From positions 62,001 to 126,000 of the forward strand of contig NZ_RQVT01000051.1 in assembly GCF_004010055.1 (NCBI RefSeq): a stretch of DNA of 64,000 nt, written 5' to 3'. The notes below the pieces were generated by a model that worked only from the letters and a program-made list of their open reading frames with translations, searched no databases and was not told the origin of the DNA. The stretch is from Psychroflexus aestuariivivens. Its GTDB lineage: Bacteria > Bacteroidota > Bacteroidia > Flavobacteriales > Flavobacteriaceae. Position numbers and translations under genes: made by a program. The stretch's first letter is position 1. Every line of letters begins with the position of its first letter. This document shows positions 24,357 to 34,462 of this stretch, in pieces.

Positions 24357-24393
24357 AGCTAGACTATATCTAATCGCACGAAATTCGGACGGA

Positions 24394-24852
24394 ATGAGTA
24401 AATCAAAAAATAAAATTGAACGCGATGCCAAAGGCAGGTTTAAGAAAGGTAAAAGCGCTAATCCAGATAAACAGTTTTCATCTAAAAACCAACCTGAAAA
24501 TGCTGGACGAAAAGGCAAAACAACGACTGAGTATTTACAAGAGCTTGGTAAGGCGATGTCGATTGAATTCGATATCAAAATCACAAATACCGAAGGCAAA
24601 GCAAAAGTCCGAAAAGGTAAAGTTGAAAGTCACTCATCTATGAATGAATTACTGGCCAACTTGCTTTTTGCAGATGCCATTCAAGGTAATCACAAAGCAA
24701 GAAAAGAAATATTAGATCGCCAGGAGGGAAGACCACAACAAAGAGTTGATTTAACGAGTAAAGGCAAATCAATCTCCAGCATGACTGACGAAGAAAAACA
24801 GAATAGAATTCAAGAATTACTGAATAAAGCAAAAAACAAGAAAGATGAGTAG
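24394..24852 (+). CDS. Terminase small subunit-like protein (DUF5681-type)
   Basis: This 152-aa protein begins ERDAKGRFKKGKSANPDKQF, the basic GRFxxGxSxNP start typical of DUF5681 proteins. It continues with a helical body (NELLANLLFADAIQGNHKARKEILDRQEGRPQQRVD) that matches small packaging proteins next to TerL. It likely recognises phage DNA for packaging. It overlaps the next small gene by 8 bp. Confidence 0.7.
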   Translation: MSKSKNKIERDAKGRFKKGKSANPDKQFSSKNQPENAGRKGKTTTEYLQELGKAMSIEFDIKITNTEGKAKVRKGKVESHSSMNELLANLLFADAIQGNHKARKEILDRQEGRPQQRVDLTSKGKSISSMTDEEKQNRIQELLNKAKNKKDE

Positions 24853-25036
24853 TCTAAAAATTGAATCAGGTAAAGTCTTCGTCAATGAAAAAGAAACCAA
24901 AAATGCTGAACTGATTGGTTATGCAGTTTTGGATCTAGCGGATGAGAACAAAGAAAATTTAAACATCTTGGATGATCGCGAAACTCAAAACTATTATAAA
25001 ACACATAGCGGTAAGTCAGTATTGATTGAAGACTAA
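24845..25036 (+). CDS. Small protein between terminase subunits, unknown
   Basis: A 63-aa acidic protein (SSLKIESGKVFVNEKETKNAEL). It overlaps the upstream gene by 8 bp and shares one base with the TerL start, so it is translated with the terminase. No family recognised. Confidence 0.6.
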   Translation: MSSLKIESGKVFVNEKETKNAELIGYAVLDLADENKENLNILDDRETQNYYKTHSGKSVLIED

Positions 25037-26457
25037 TGCTCACAGATGAAGAAATATATGAATTGGAAGTTTTATTGAGGTATCAATCGCTGAATACCTA
25101 CGATGAATACACCAATCCAAATTATAAGTTTCTTCATCAATCCATCATAGAACAAAAGTTTTCTAAACTAGGGAAACTACTCAGAGGTTATGCCGGATGT
25201 ATTTTAGAAGGATCATCACGATCTGGAAAAACTTGGAGTGGTGTCGATATCATCATTTGGCTTTGTACTGAAGTCGAAGAAAATTGCAGAATCAATATTT
25301 ACAGAGAAACTTATCAATCTTTTGAAGAATCGCTTTACGATGATTTCAAAAGACGTTTAGATGATTTTGACTTGCCTAATCCATTCCACAACGCACAGAA
25401 AGTAAAAAGTTTTAAAATAGGCAATAATGTCATTTCCTTTCAAGGTTGTGATAAGATTGGAAAAAAGCACGGTTCAGGTGCAGATTATGTGTTTTTCAAT
25501 GAGCTCATGCACATTCCGCAGAATATTTTTGATCATGCTGAAATGAGATGCCGTAAATTCTGGTGGGCAGATTACAATCCTAGCTTTACAGATCATTGGG
25601 TATTTGATAAAGTCACCACCCGTGATGATGTTGGTTTCCTTAGAACTACATTCAAACAGAACAAACACATCTCATCTCCAGAGCGAAGAAAAATATTGAG
25701 TTATGAGCCTTACAAACCGAATAGCTATGAAATCAAAAACGATGATTTATATTATAATGGCGAACCGATTTCAGATAAAAACCAACCGCCACCACATCCA
25801 AAAAATGTAACAAGTGGCACCGCTGATCCTTTCATGTGGAAAGTCTATGGTTTAGGTCTTCGTGGTGCAATGCAAGGCGTCATCTTCACCAATGTAGAAT
25901 GGATTGATGAATTTCCAGACATTGATTTCACTTATGCCAATGACTTTGGTTTCACCGCAGATCCTAATGTGCTTGTTAGGTATGCAGAGGATGAAAACAA
26001 TATCTATGCAGAACCTTTGACCTACAAAGCCATTGAAACTGACGAGGAATTATCTCAAATCTTAGTTGATTTAGATATTGAAAGGTCTAAACCGATTGAT
26101 TGTGATTCTTCAGATAAACATATCAGCGAAAACAAAGGCACGATTGAAATGGTGAAAGGCCTCAGGAAAAGAGGTTTCAACGCTAGAAAGATTTCAAAGA
26201 AAAAATCTGTGATGTATTGGATTCTCTCGATGAAGAAAAAGAAAATCCACATCGTCAAAAACGATTTTTATAAGAAAGTCAAAAAGGAAAGGGAAAACTA
26301 CACTTTCAAAGAAGTCAATGGTATTCTGATCAATCAACCAATTGATGATTTTAACCATTTCTGGGATGCAGTTCGTTATGGCCACATCTCACACAACGTC
26401 AGTAGCAAAAAACATATTACAAATAAAAGTCTCGCTCAAATGGGCGTAGCATACTAA
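25036..26457 (+). CDS. terL: Phage terminase large subunit
   Basis: This 473-aa packaging ATPase/nuclease has Walker A GSSRSGKT at about 58-65, a Walker B-like strand ending in YVFFNEL (about 151-157), and an ATPase coupling region ADYNPS. The C-terminal RNase H-like nuclease has acidic residues in YANDFGFTADPN, DCDSSDKHIS and DDFNHFWDAVRYG. It cuts concatemers and drives DNA into the prohead through the portal encoded next. Length is normal for the family. Confidence 0.95.
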   Translation: MLTDEEIYELEVLLRYQSLNTYDEYTNPNYKFLHQSIIEQKFSKLGKLLRGYAGCILEGSSRSGKTWSGVDIIIWLCTEVEENCRINIYRETYQSFEESLYDDFKRRLDDFDLPNPFHNAQKVKSFKIGNNVISFQGCDKIGKKHGSGADYVFFNELMHIPQNIFDHAEMRCRKFWWADYNPSFTDHWVFDKVTTRDDVGFLRTTFKQNKHISSPERRKILSYEPYKPNSYEIKNDDLYYNGEPISDKNQPPPHPKNVTSGTADPFMWKVYGLGLRGAMQGVIFTNVEWIDEFPDIDFTYANDFGFTADPNVLVRYAEDENNIYAEPLTYKAIETDEELSQILVDLDIERSKPIDCDSSDKHISENKGTIEMVKGLRKRGFNARKISKKKSVMYWILSMKKKKIHIVKNDFYKKVKKERENYTFKEVNGILINQPIDDFNHFWDAVRYGHISHNVSSKKHITNKSLAQMGVAY

Positions 26458-26467
26458 ATCAGGAGTT

Positions 26468-27868
26468 ATGGAACTAGTCGAGTTAATCAAAACAGAACCG
26501 CAAAAAGCTATCAATCTGATCAAGAACAGATGCTTTATGGATTTCACCAAAATCAAAAACCTCAAATCTGAATTTGATCTTATTGATAGGAATTTACGTG
26601 ATACTCAAATCGGTAAGGTTCAAAAGGATAAAATGATTGGAGAAGGAGAGAAGCGGAAAAAAGTTAGCTCTGTGAGAATACCTGTGCCGTTTCAAAATAA
26701 AATCGTCACCACATCCACAGCTTTTGAAGTTGGTGAACCTGTCAGCCTAGTTCCAAGTGAAGCCAACGACTTAACCGAAGAAATTGAAAGGCTCTGGGAA
26801 GCGAACCGAGTTGATTCTAGTATTATGAAAATGGTTTCTTTGCGTAAAAGTGAATTGCAATCAGCTTTATTGTTTTACATCAAAGACGTTGACAAAAACA
26901 AAACTTTCAACAAAAAACTAGGCAGTAATAAAAACAAGGAAATCAAAACCAAAGTCCTTGAAAACAAATATGGCGTGATGTCTCCATACTTTGATGAGTA
27001 TGGTGATATGAAGCTTTTTATGTGGGAATTCACATTAAAAGATGAAGAGAATAAAGAAACCAAACACGCTTGGATTTACGATGAAACCAAAGTTTATAAG
27101 CTTAAAAGCACCACAGGTAAAATGGAACTTATGGATTCTGAAGATCATGGTTTTTCTAAAATTCCAATTGTTTACACCGCTCAAGACAAACCAGAATGGC
27201 ATATTTCTGAAAAAATGATTGATAGGCTAGAGGTCAGTCTATCAAAGCTAGGTAATTCAAATGATTATGCTGGGCATCCAATTCTAAAGCTTTACGGTGA
27301 TGTGGAAGGCGCACCTGATAAAGATGAAGATGGCAAAGCTTTTAGATTGGAACAAAAGGAAACCGACGATGGCAAAATCATCTCTTCTGATGTTGAATTT
27401 TTAACCCATGACAATGCACCTGAATCTGTCAAGCTCGAATTGGATCGACTTGAAAAATATATTTATTCCTTATCATCAACGCCTGATATCTCATTTGACA
27501 ATATCAAAGGTTTGGGTACTATTTCAGGCGTGGCCATAAAGCTGATGTTTTTAGATGCTATGATCAAAGCTACAATGAATAACACCAGTTTGAATCAGCC
27601 AATGATCGAGCGGATCATCAATGTATTTATTTCTGGGACTATCGAAACAAGATTGACTAATCTCAAAAAGTATGTTGAAAATACTTACATTAAAGTTCAG
27701 TTCAATTCCATCATTCCAGATGACATCAAAGAAACGATTGAAACTTATGCTAGTGCAGTTGATTCTGGCATTATGAGCGTGGAAACTGCCATAAAAAAAC
27801 TAGACCTGGTCAAAGATGTTGAAAAGGAAATGGAAGGGATTAAAACCGAAAAAGCTCCAGTTGAATAA
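26468..27868 (+). CDS. Phage portal protein (SPP1 gp6-like)
   Basis: A 466-aa protein right after TerL. Portal-type features include VRIPVPFQNKIVTTSTAFEVGEPV near the N-terminus, a KIPIVYTAQDKPEWHISEKMIDRLE segment, DYAGHPILKLYG, and a helical stem/crown part with SSTPDISFDNIKGLGTISGVAIKLMFLDA. The 12-mer portal is the DNA channel of the capsid. The head genes expected next are displaced by 6.9 kb of cargo. Confidence 0.9.
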   Translation: MELVELIKTEPQKAINLIKNRCFMDFTKIKNLKSEFDLIDRNLRDTQIGKVQKDKMIGEGEKRKKVSSVRIPVPFQNKIVTTSTAFEVGEPVSLVPSEANDLTEEIERLWEANRVDSSIMKMVSLRKSELQSALLFYIKDVDKNKTFNKKLGSNKNKEIKTKVLENKYGVMSPYFDEYGDMKLFMWEFTLKDEENKETKHAWIYDETKVYKLKSTTGKMELMDSEDHGFSKIPIVYTAQDKPEWHISEKMIDRLEVSLSKLGNSNDYAGHPILKLYGDVEGAPDKDEDGKAFRLEQKETDDGKIISSDVEFLTHDNAPESVKLELDRLEKYIYSLSSTPDISFDNIKGLGTISGVAIKLMFLDAMIKATMNNTSLNQPMIERIINVFISGTIETRLTNLKKYVENTYIKVQFNSIIPDDIKETIETYASAVDSGIMSVETAIKKLDLVKDVEKEMEGIKTEKAPVE

Positions 27869-27969
27869 TTTTATATATATTTATATCCGTTAACATAAAC
27901 AGTCAATATCAATAAGTTTTCTATAATTGTTCTTGATATTTGGAAGTTGCCCACAAGCTGAAAAAACTA

Positions 27970-28890
27970 ATGGCTAAAAAAAAAGACAATAACATGATTT
28001 CATTGAAATCACTAATAATTTTGGTGATTTCAATTTGGCTTTTTTCTGGAATTATAAGTTGGTTCTTTTTTAAAAACTGGAAAGAAAGTGCTTCATTTGG
28101 TGATACTTTTGGAGCAATAAATTCATTATTTTCAGGTTTAGCTTTGGCTGTTATAATTTACACTATTTATCTTCAAAAAACAGAATTAAGTTTACAAAGA
28201 AAAGAGTTAGAATACACAAGGGAAGAATTATCAAGAACTGCTGATGCTCAAGAACAAACAGCAAAATTAATGAACGAGCAAATTAGATTGAGCAATCTTC
28301 CATTTTTACAGTATAATTCAAAAATTATCAGAGGGAAAGAATGTTTAATTATATCTAATCAAAGTGATAACCCAATATTTGATGTTGACATTTGGTTATT
28401 TATCACTGAAGCTGAATTTAGCTATGAACATAAAAAATTTATTGAAGATTGGGTCGATGAAAGACATAAGGAAAATTTGAAAATTGGAGATTTAATAGAT
28501 GATGAATTATGGGCAATATGTGAAAGAGGAATTTATCATTCATTTCCAAAAAATAAAAGAATAATTATGCCAATTGATTATCCAATTGGAGATAGAGCAT
28601 TTGAAATTTATGTTCAATACAGAGATAATTTAGGAAACAATTATTCACAAAGTATCTATTTTATGGACAAAAACTCAAATCAAAACCCATTTGAGGATGC
28701 TATCTCTAAACCTAATATTCCAACCGTTACAAAAAGAATAGATTTGACAAATAAGAATTTGACTGAAGAAATGCTACCAGAAATTGCTAAAGGATTAGTC
28801 AATTTGAAAAAAGCATCTATCTTCTGTTCATATCTTAAAGATAGAGAAAAAATAGGCGTGGAAAATTATTGGGAAATGAAAAATTTGTAA
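27970..28890 (+). CDS. Two-pass membrane protein, putative abortive-infection-like
   Basis: The ATG at 27970 gives 306 aa; a TTG at 27940 is possible but sits on the predicted -7 box. Two transmembrane segments (LIILVISIWLFSGIISWFFF and FGAINSLFSGLALAVIIYTIYL) lead into a coiled coil (KTELSLQRKELEYTREELSRTADAQEQTAKLM) and a beta-rich cytoplasmic domain. This layout, especially FGDTFGAINSLFSGLA, resembles membrane proteins annotated as putative abortive-infection (AbiC-like). First gene of cargo block 2, with a type III R-M system behind it. Function is inferred. Confidence 0.6.
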   Translation: MAKKKDNNMISLKSLIILVISIWLFSGIISWFFFKNWKESASFGDTFGAINSLFSGLALAVIIYTIYLQKTELSLQRKELEYTREELSRTADAQEQTAKLMNEQIRLSNLPFLQYNSKIIRGKECLIISNQSDNPIFDVDIWLFITEAEFSYEHKKFIEDWVDERHKENLKIGDLIDDELWAICERGIYHSFPKNKRIIMPIDYPIGDRAFEIYVQYRDNLGNNYSQSIYFMDKNSNQNPFEDAISKPNIPTVTKRIDLTNKNLTEEMLPEIAKGLVNLKKASIFCSYLKDREKIGVENYWEMKNL

Positions 28891-28958
28891 AATAAATGTT
28901 TTAATAATACATTAAAATATTTAAAAATAGAGAGTTATTAATTTAGTAAAATTAAATT

Positions 28959-30026
28959 ATGCAAATATCAGAATTATTACGTTTGACTGAATGGTTCAAG
29001 AAAAATATTGTTAAGAGAAAAATACCAAATTATTACAGTGATTTATTTAAGATAATGAATCAAAATACTTCAAATTCTAAACAGCCTTTTGAAAATGAAA
29101 AGAATGAATTATTTGAATCTTTAACTGAAGTAAATATAAATTCATTGACATTAGAACAAATTAAATTTTTAGAACAGATAGAAATTTTAGATCTCTTAGG
29201 AAGTGAAGGGATAAGTAATATTGAGTCAATATTATATAAAAACAAATTAGATATTGCAACTGCTGCAAATAAAGTCGGAGAATTTAACAGTAGGGTTCAA
29301 AATGCAGTAAAAAAAATTAATGAATTAGATACAGTTTTAGGTAAGTCATTTTCAATTGATGACGGAGAGCTACCTGAAGATACAATAATGATGCGAGTGT
29401 ATTTTCAAGATAGTGTTGCAATTAACGATATTACTGATTTTAAAAAACTTAGCACAGTCTGGTATGATATAGGGCGCGGGATTGCAATGGCTCAAGGCTT
29501 TACTCCAGAAGATTTTAAAATTGTAGGAGCTCAAAAAGGTTCATTAATTATCGAAATGGCAGTTTTGGCTAGTATTGCAACTTCGGTTAGTACCATATTG
29601 CTCAAAGGTCTTAAAATTGCTGAAAGAGTAATTGATATATTAAAGAAAGCTGAAGAGCTAAAGGCAATGAAACTTTCTAATGAAAACATTGAGAAGGAGG
29701 TTAAAAAAGCAGCCAAACTTGAAAAAGAAAAAGGAATTAATTTAATACTTGAATTAGTTATCGAAGAACTTGGTTTAAATAAACAAACAGAAGGCGATAA
29801 AGTAAATGCTTTAGAAAAGTCTATTACTAAACTAATTAATTTTACTCAAAAAGGTGGAGCTGTTGATTTTATAGAGCCTAATGAAGAAGAGATAAATGAA
29901 TCAGAAGATGTAAATGAATCAAATTCATCCGTCAGAAGTGAGATAAAAAAGCTTAAAAATAATGTTGAAGAAATTAGGCAACTTGAAAACAAAATAAAAT
30001 TACTTGAAAATAAAATTGATAGTTGA
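28959..30026 (+). CDS. Unknown 355-aa cargo protein with hydrophobic core segment
   Basis: No family recognised. The N-terminal half is helical and charged. In the middle, AQGFTPEDFKIVGAQKGSLIIEM is followed by a hydrophobic helix (AVLASIATSVSTILLKGLKIA, about 198-218). A helical K/E-rich region with RVIDILKKAEELKAMKLS comes next, and a C-terminal coiled coil ends the protein (VRSEIKKLKNNVEEIRQLENKIKLLE). The hydrophobic segment could be membrane-active. It lies between the membrane protein and the R-M genes, so it may be part of a defence unit. Confidence 0.55.
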   Translation: MQISELLRLTEWFKKNIVKRKIPNYYSDLFKIMNQNTSNSKQPFENEKNELFESLTEVNINSLTLEQIKFLEQIEILDLLGSEGISNIESILYKNKLDIATAANKVGEFNSRVQNAVKKINELDTVLGKSFSIDDGELPEDTIMMRVYFQDSVAINDITDFKKLSTVWYDIGRGIAMAQGFTPEDFKIVGAQKGSLIIEMAVLASIATSVSTILLKGLKIAERVIDILKKAEELKAMKLSNENIEKEVKKAAKLEKEKGINLILELVIEELGLNKQTEGDKVNALEKSITKLINFTQKGGAVDFIEPNEEEINESEDVNESNSSVRSEIKKLKNNVEEIRQLENKIKLLENKIDS

Positions 30027-30098
30027 TAGCTATTCTAACAAGATTTATATTTATTGAGTTTTGGATACTATAATTAGTATTTCTGCAATTAATTAAAT

Positions 30099-30106
30099 TA
30101 GTTTTG
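30099..30106 (+). promoter_or_regulatory. -7 box of the type III R-M operon
   Basis: TAGTTTTG, exact TAnnTTTG match, 55 bp before the mod ATG. It sits inside an inverted repeat TCTGCAA/TTGCAGA (30082-30088 with 30104-30110), which may be an operator. Confidence 0.45.
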
Positions 30107-30160
30107 CAGAGGTAATTTTACTATTACTTAGTAATTGCTTTAATAAAATAATTTAAGAAA

Positions 30161-32002
30161 ATGAATCAGATATCTAAAGAGCAAAAATTGCTTAAAGAAA
30201 TTCATATTTTACAAAAAAAACTAGAAGTTGCCAACAACCGAATTAAAACCGAGAAATACGGAATTACTTGGTTGGACGTGCCAGAAGCATTTGAAGAAGA
30301 AAGTGAAAACCAGCTACCTATATTGACAGAGGTAAAAGAAAAAGCCATAAAAAATGAGGACGGAAAACCAACCCACATTTTAATTGAAGGAGACAATTAC
30401 CATTCGCTTACTTGCTTAAATTATACGCACAAAGGAAAGATTGACCTAATCTATATTGACCCACCTTACAACACAGGAAAGGACGGATTTACATATAAAG
30501 ACAAAAGGATAATCGACAAATTTCCTGATGGAACTACTGTACCGAAAGACTCGCCATTAAGACATAGTTATTGGCTTTCTTTTATGTACAAAAGATTAGA
30601 TTTAGCAAAAGACTTACTAAAAGACACAGGCAAAATCGTAATAAGTATTGACGATAATGAAGTAGCAAACCTTGTTTTACTTTGTGCAAAGGTTTTTGGC
30701 AGTTACAACCAAGTTGCGGTGCTACCAACAATTATGAACCTTAAAGGTAATCAAGATGAATTTGCCTTTGCAGGAACTCACGAATACACAGTAATTTTTG
30801 CTAAAGACATTTCTAAATGCACATTTAATCAATTTGATTTAGATGATTCTGAATTAGAAAAATGGGAAGAAGATGAAATTGGTTTTTTCAAAAAAGGTGC
30901 ACCTATGCGTGCAACAGGAGAAGAAGACAAAAGAGAAGATAGGGCAGAAATGTTCTATCCAATATTTATAAAAAATGACGAAGCATTCTCTCTTACAAAA
31001 GAGGAACATTTTCAACTATATGATAAACAGACAAAAACCTTTAATGATAAATTCTTAAAAGAAATAATAGCGCAATATGAAAAAGATGGGTTTGAAACTG
31101 TTTTACCTTTTTCAGGCGATAAATACGGCAGATGGCGTTGGGGATTTTCAGAAAAAAACAGGAAAAGACTAAAAACAGACGTTATTATCAGTCGAACCAA
31201 AAACGGGATTTCTTTATATAAAAAACAAAGACCTGATTTAAATGAATTACCAACAAAAAAACCGAAATCATTATTTTACAAGCCTGAATATTCAAGTGGG
31301 AATGGCACAGCACAATTAAAAAACATTTTAGGCTATAAGGCTTTTAAAAACCCAAAACCAATTGACTTAATTATTGACCTTATTCAATTATCAACAAACC
31401 AAAAATCTACCGTTTTAGACTTTTTTGCAGGTTCAGGCACTACATTACACGCTTGTTTAGATTTAAATAATCAAGGATATAAAATTCAAAACATTATTTG
31501 TACAAATGATGAAGGAAATATTTGTACTGAAGTAACATATCCAAGAAGTAAAAAAGTTATTGAGGGATATATTGATTTAAAGAAAAATAAAATCCAAGGG
31601 CTTGGTAATTCATTAAAATTTTACAAAACCGATTTTGTAGGTTCTAACAATATTCTTTCAGCAACAGATGAAGATAAATCTTCATTGGCTCACAAAGCAG
31701 GCTATTTGCTTGCCATTGCAGAAAACACATTAGAAGAAATAGAATTAAGCAGTTGTTATCAACTGTTTGAAAACGATAAAAAAGTAACCGCCATTTACTT
31801 CAAAGAAGAAATGACTGAAATGGAGGCTTTTTTAGAGAAAGTAGAAAATATAGAAAAACCAATCGCATTGTATCTTTTTAGTTGGGGAAATAGAAGTGAG
31901 TTTGAGGCTCTTTTTGACCATTTGGAACACATTACAATTAAAACCATTCCACAACCCATTTTAGAAATTTACAAAAGGATATATAATATAGTTACCGTAT
32001 GA
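30161..32002 (+). CDS. mod: Type III restriction-modification system, methyltransferase/specificity subunit
   Basis: This 613-aa beta-class N6-adenine methyltransferase has catalytic DPPY (YIDPPYNTG, about 100-105) before the SAM-binding motif I (VLDFFAGSGTT, about 420-428); that order defines the beta class used by type III systems. The roughly 300-residue region between them carries the target-recognition part. The N-terminus has the usual coiled helix (LLKEIHILQKKLEVANNRI). It methylates one strand of an asymmetric site that cannot be predicted here. The stop overlaps the res ATG (31999-32002). Confidence 0.92.
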   Translation: MNQISKEQKLLKEIHILQKKLEVANNRIKTEKYGITWLDVPEAFEEESENQLPILTEVKEKAIKNEDGKPTHILIEGDNYHSLTCLNYTHKGKIDLIYIDPPYNTGKDGFTYKDKRIIDKFPDGTTVPKDSPLRHSYWLSFMYKRLDLAKDLLKDTGKIVISIDDNEVANLVLLCAKVFGSYNQVAVLPTIMNLKGNQDEFAFAGTHEYTVIFAKDISKCTFNQFDLDDSELEKWEEDEIGFFKKGAPMRATGEEDKREDRAEMFYPIFIKNDEAFSLTKEEHFQLYDKQTKTFNDKFLKEIIAQYEKDGFETVLPFSGDKYGRWRWGFSEKNRKRLKTDVIISRTKNGISLYKKQRPDLNELPTKKPKSLFYKPEYSSGNGTAQLKNILGYKAFKNPKPIDLIIDLIQLSTNQKSTVLDFFAGSGTTLHACLDLNNQGYKIQNIICTNDEGNICTEVTYPRSKKVIEGYIDLKKNKIQGLGNSLKFYKTDFVGSNNILSATDEDKSSLAHKAGYLLAIAENTLEEIELSSCYQLFENDKKVTAIYFKEEMTEMEAFLEKVENIEKPIALYLFSWGNRSEFEALFDHLEHITIKTIPQPILEIYKRIYNIVTV

Positions 32003-34449
32003 GCAGATACAGTCCATTAAACTTTCAAACGAAAGCCATAGATAAATTAGTTTCCACATTTACAAATTTGTGGGGAAATACAGAACCACAAAGACTTTTG
32101 GCGTTCAAATCACCCACAGGAAGTGGTAAGACTTTTATGGTTGCCAACTTTGTGCATAGTTTGAACAATATACCAACTTGGGATTATGATAAAGCTTTTA
32201 TTTGGATTACGTTTTCGGAAGACTTGGCAATGCAAAGCAAAGACAAGTTTCACGAGTATTTTGATACAAATCTTGAAAATGGTTTACTTACAGTAAATGA
32301 TTTTAAACAAGGCAAACTATACAAAAACGATATTCTATTTATCAATTGGCAAAAGTTGGTTGCTTCCAAAAAAGAAAACCGATTGTTGCGAAGACCTGAT
32401 GAAGAAGAATTTTTAAAAGAGCAAGGTTACTACTTTGAGGATTTAATCGAAAACACCCACAAAGAGGGTAGAGAATTTGTTTTAATCATAGACGAAAGTC
32501 ACAAAAACCGAGATACAAATTTAGCCCAAGAGGTAATTGACATTATCAATCCAAAAGTAATTCTCAATGTTTCTGCAACGCCCAAAAACATACCCGGAAT
32601 TGATGAAATTGAAGAAGGAACAGCAGGTTACGTTGGGGTTAAACGTGAAGAAGTAGTTGAAGAAGGATTAATCAAAGAAAAAATTGCAGTTCAAACCGAA
32701 GAAGATTTAGCAAAATACCCAAACAAAGATTTAGACGAGTTACTTTTAGATTTAGCTATTGAACGCCAACAAGAAATAAAAGCTGAATACAAAACTTTAG
32801 GCAAAAACATAAATCCATTGGTTTTAATCCAATTGCCAAATGACGATAGTCGTTTGAAAGACGCAGGACAAAAAACCAAAGAGGAAATAGTTTTAAATTA
32901 TCTTCAAAAAAAGAAAATAAACACAGACAGAAATGTTGCCTTATGGTTTGACGGCAAGCAGAAAAATATGGACTTCATTACACACAATGAAAGTGATGTA
33001 GATTTTATGCTTTTCAAACAAGCCGCAGGAACAGGATGGGATTGTCCGAGAGCTCATATTTTGGTAATGTTCAGAGAGATTAATTCAGCTTCGTTTTACG
33101 TTCAGACCATTGGTAGAATTTTACGAATGGCAGAACCAAACCGCAAAGACGACTACAAGAACAATCCGAATTTACGAACAGGATATTTATACACCAACTA
33201 CAAGCGTAATGATGTAGAAATCCCAGACCAAGGAACTAAAAACAAACCTTTTATATACACCTCAAAACGAAAAGAAGATTTAGAGAATATTGAGGGTTTA
33301 TATTCTGACTTTGTTTCTCGTGTTGATTATGGCGATTTAGGTCACGCAGTAAAATTTCAAATGGGTTTCTTAAAATCATTTGACAATTATTTTGGTTTTG
33401 AAGAGCAAGACCACCCAGCTATAATGCGAGAAAAAATTCAAGCAAAAGGCATAAACATAAACCCAACTTTAACAAACAAATTAATTGTTGATGCGGAGTT
33501 TACAGATTATGACAAAATCAATTTAGACTTTGCCAAAAAAGGACACGAAGAAGATTATGAAATTTCAAGAAATGATGTTGAGAAATTATTCAATTGGTAT
33601 TGCTTTCAACTTCTTTCAGAACAAACAGAAACAGAAGCAAAAGTTTCAAACGTTTCTCGTTCTTGGTCGCCTTTGAAATCGGCTTTTAGAGTATGGTTTA
33701 AAAGTATATTTGACCAAGACAGTAACTTGTACTATCGTATTCTAATCAATGATTTAAACAAGGAGCAATCAAGTATTTTCAGACAAGCCTTAACTAAAAC
33801 TTTGAAAGACTATTATCCTGTAAAAAAAGAATATCTTGAAAAGCGAAAAAAAGACATAGAAAAACGCGAAGCACCACTTTTTGAAATTAAAGAGGAATAC
33901 ACTTTTACAGATGACTATGCACAATTGAAAGCACAAGAAGGAACTTCCGAGTTAAGTGCTATCCAACCATTCTATTTGAAAAAGGAATATAAAGGACGAG
34001 ACAATGAATTAAGATTCTTGAATTACCTGGAACAGAAAAAAGACAATTTAGATTGGTGGTTTAAAAATGGAGATTCAGGAAAAGAGTTTTATTGCTTAAA
34101 ATATTACAACACAGCGAAAGAGAAAGAATCACTGTTTTATCCGGATTGGATTATGAAATTTAAAGATGGTAGAATTGGCATTTTTGACACTAAAAGTGGA
34201 CAAACAGCACATAATCCTGAGGGTCGAGCTGTGGGCCTTGCAGATAAGCTGAAAGTATTAAATGAGAATGAAAATATATATGTTGGTGGTCTTGTTATCT
34301 TAGAGAATAATCAATGGTATTACTTTAGTAATGAAAAATATTTATCAAAAAATTCGAAATCTGAGGTTAAAACAGTAAAATTTGATTATAAATACAATCC
34401 TAATAGTTTAAATAAAAACTGGATACTATTTGAAAAATTATTTAACTAA
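31999..34449 (+). CDS. res: Type III restriction endonuclease subunit (Res)
   Basis: An 816-aa SF2 helicase-nuclease. Walker A SPTGSGKTFMV lies at about 37-48; other motifs are IIDESHKN, NVSATPKN, AAGTGWDCPRAHIL (motif V) and QTIGRILRM (motif VI). A PD-(D/E)XK-type nuclease follows at the C-terminus: YPDWIMKF then GIFDTKSG (Asp716, Asp730, Lys732 approx.). All key motifs are present, so the system is probably active. It works in complex with Mod and cuts unmodified incoming DNA. Confidence 0.92.
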   Translation: MSRYSPLNFQTKAIDKLVSTFTNLWGNTEPQRLLAFKSPTGSGKTFMVANFVHSLNNIPTWDYDKAFIWITFSEDLAMQSKDKFHEYFDTNLENGLLTVNDFKQGKLYKNDILFINWQKLVASKKENRLLRRPDEEEFLKEQGYYFEDLIENTHKEGREFVLIIDESHKNRDTNLAQEVIDIINPKVILNVSATPKNIPGIDEIEEGTAGYVGVKREEVVEEGLIKEKIAVQTEEDLAKYPNKDLDELLLDLAIERQQEIKAEYKTLGKNINPLVLIQLPNDDSRLKDAGQKTKEEIVLNYLQKKKINTDRNVALWFDGKQKNMDFITHNESDVDFMLFKQAAGTGWDCPRAHILVMFREINSASFYVQTIGRILRMAEPNRKDDYKNNPNLRTGYLYTNYKRNDVEIPDQGTKNKPFIYTSKRKEDLENIEGLYSDFVSRVDYGDLGHAVKFQMGFLKSFDNYFGFEEQDHPAIMREKIQAKGININPTLTNKLIVDAEFTDYDKINLDFAKKGHEEDYEISRNDVEKLFNWYCFQLLSEQTETEAKVSNVSRSWSPLKSAFRVWFKSIFDQDSNLYYRILINDLNKEQSSIFRQALTKTLKDYYPVKKEYLEKRKKDIEKREAPLFEIKEEYTFTDDYAQLKAQEGTSELSAIQPFYLKKEYKGRDNELRFLNYLEQKKDNLDWWFKNGDSGKEFYCLKYYNTAKEKESLFYPDWIMKFKDGRIGIFDTKSGQTAHNPEGRAVGLADKLKVLNENENIYVGGLVILENNQWYYFSNEKYLSKNSKSEVKTVKFDYKYNPNSLNKNWILFEKLFN

Positions 34450-34462
34450 AAATAGAAAATTT

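Noticed and set aside
27940-27969. Earlier TTG start for the membrane protein
   Set aside because: It overlaps the likely -7 box (GATATTTG, 27935-27942); the ATG at 27970 gives a better leader.
30161-34449. Type I or type IIG restriction system
   Set aside because: There is no HsdS-like gene and the nuclease is a separate helicase protein; Mod/Res layout and motif order fit type III.
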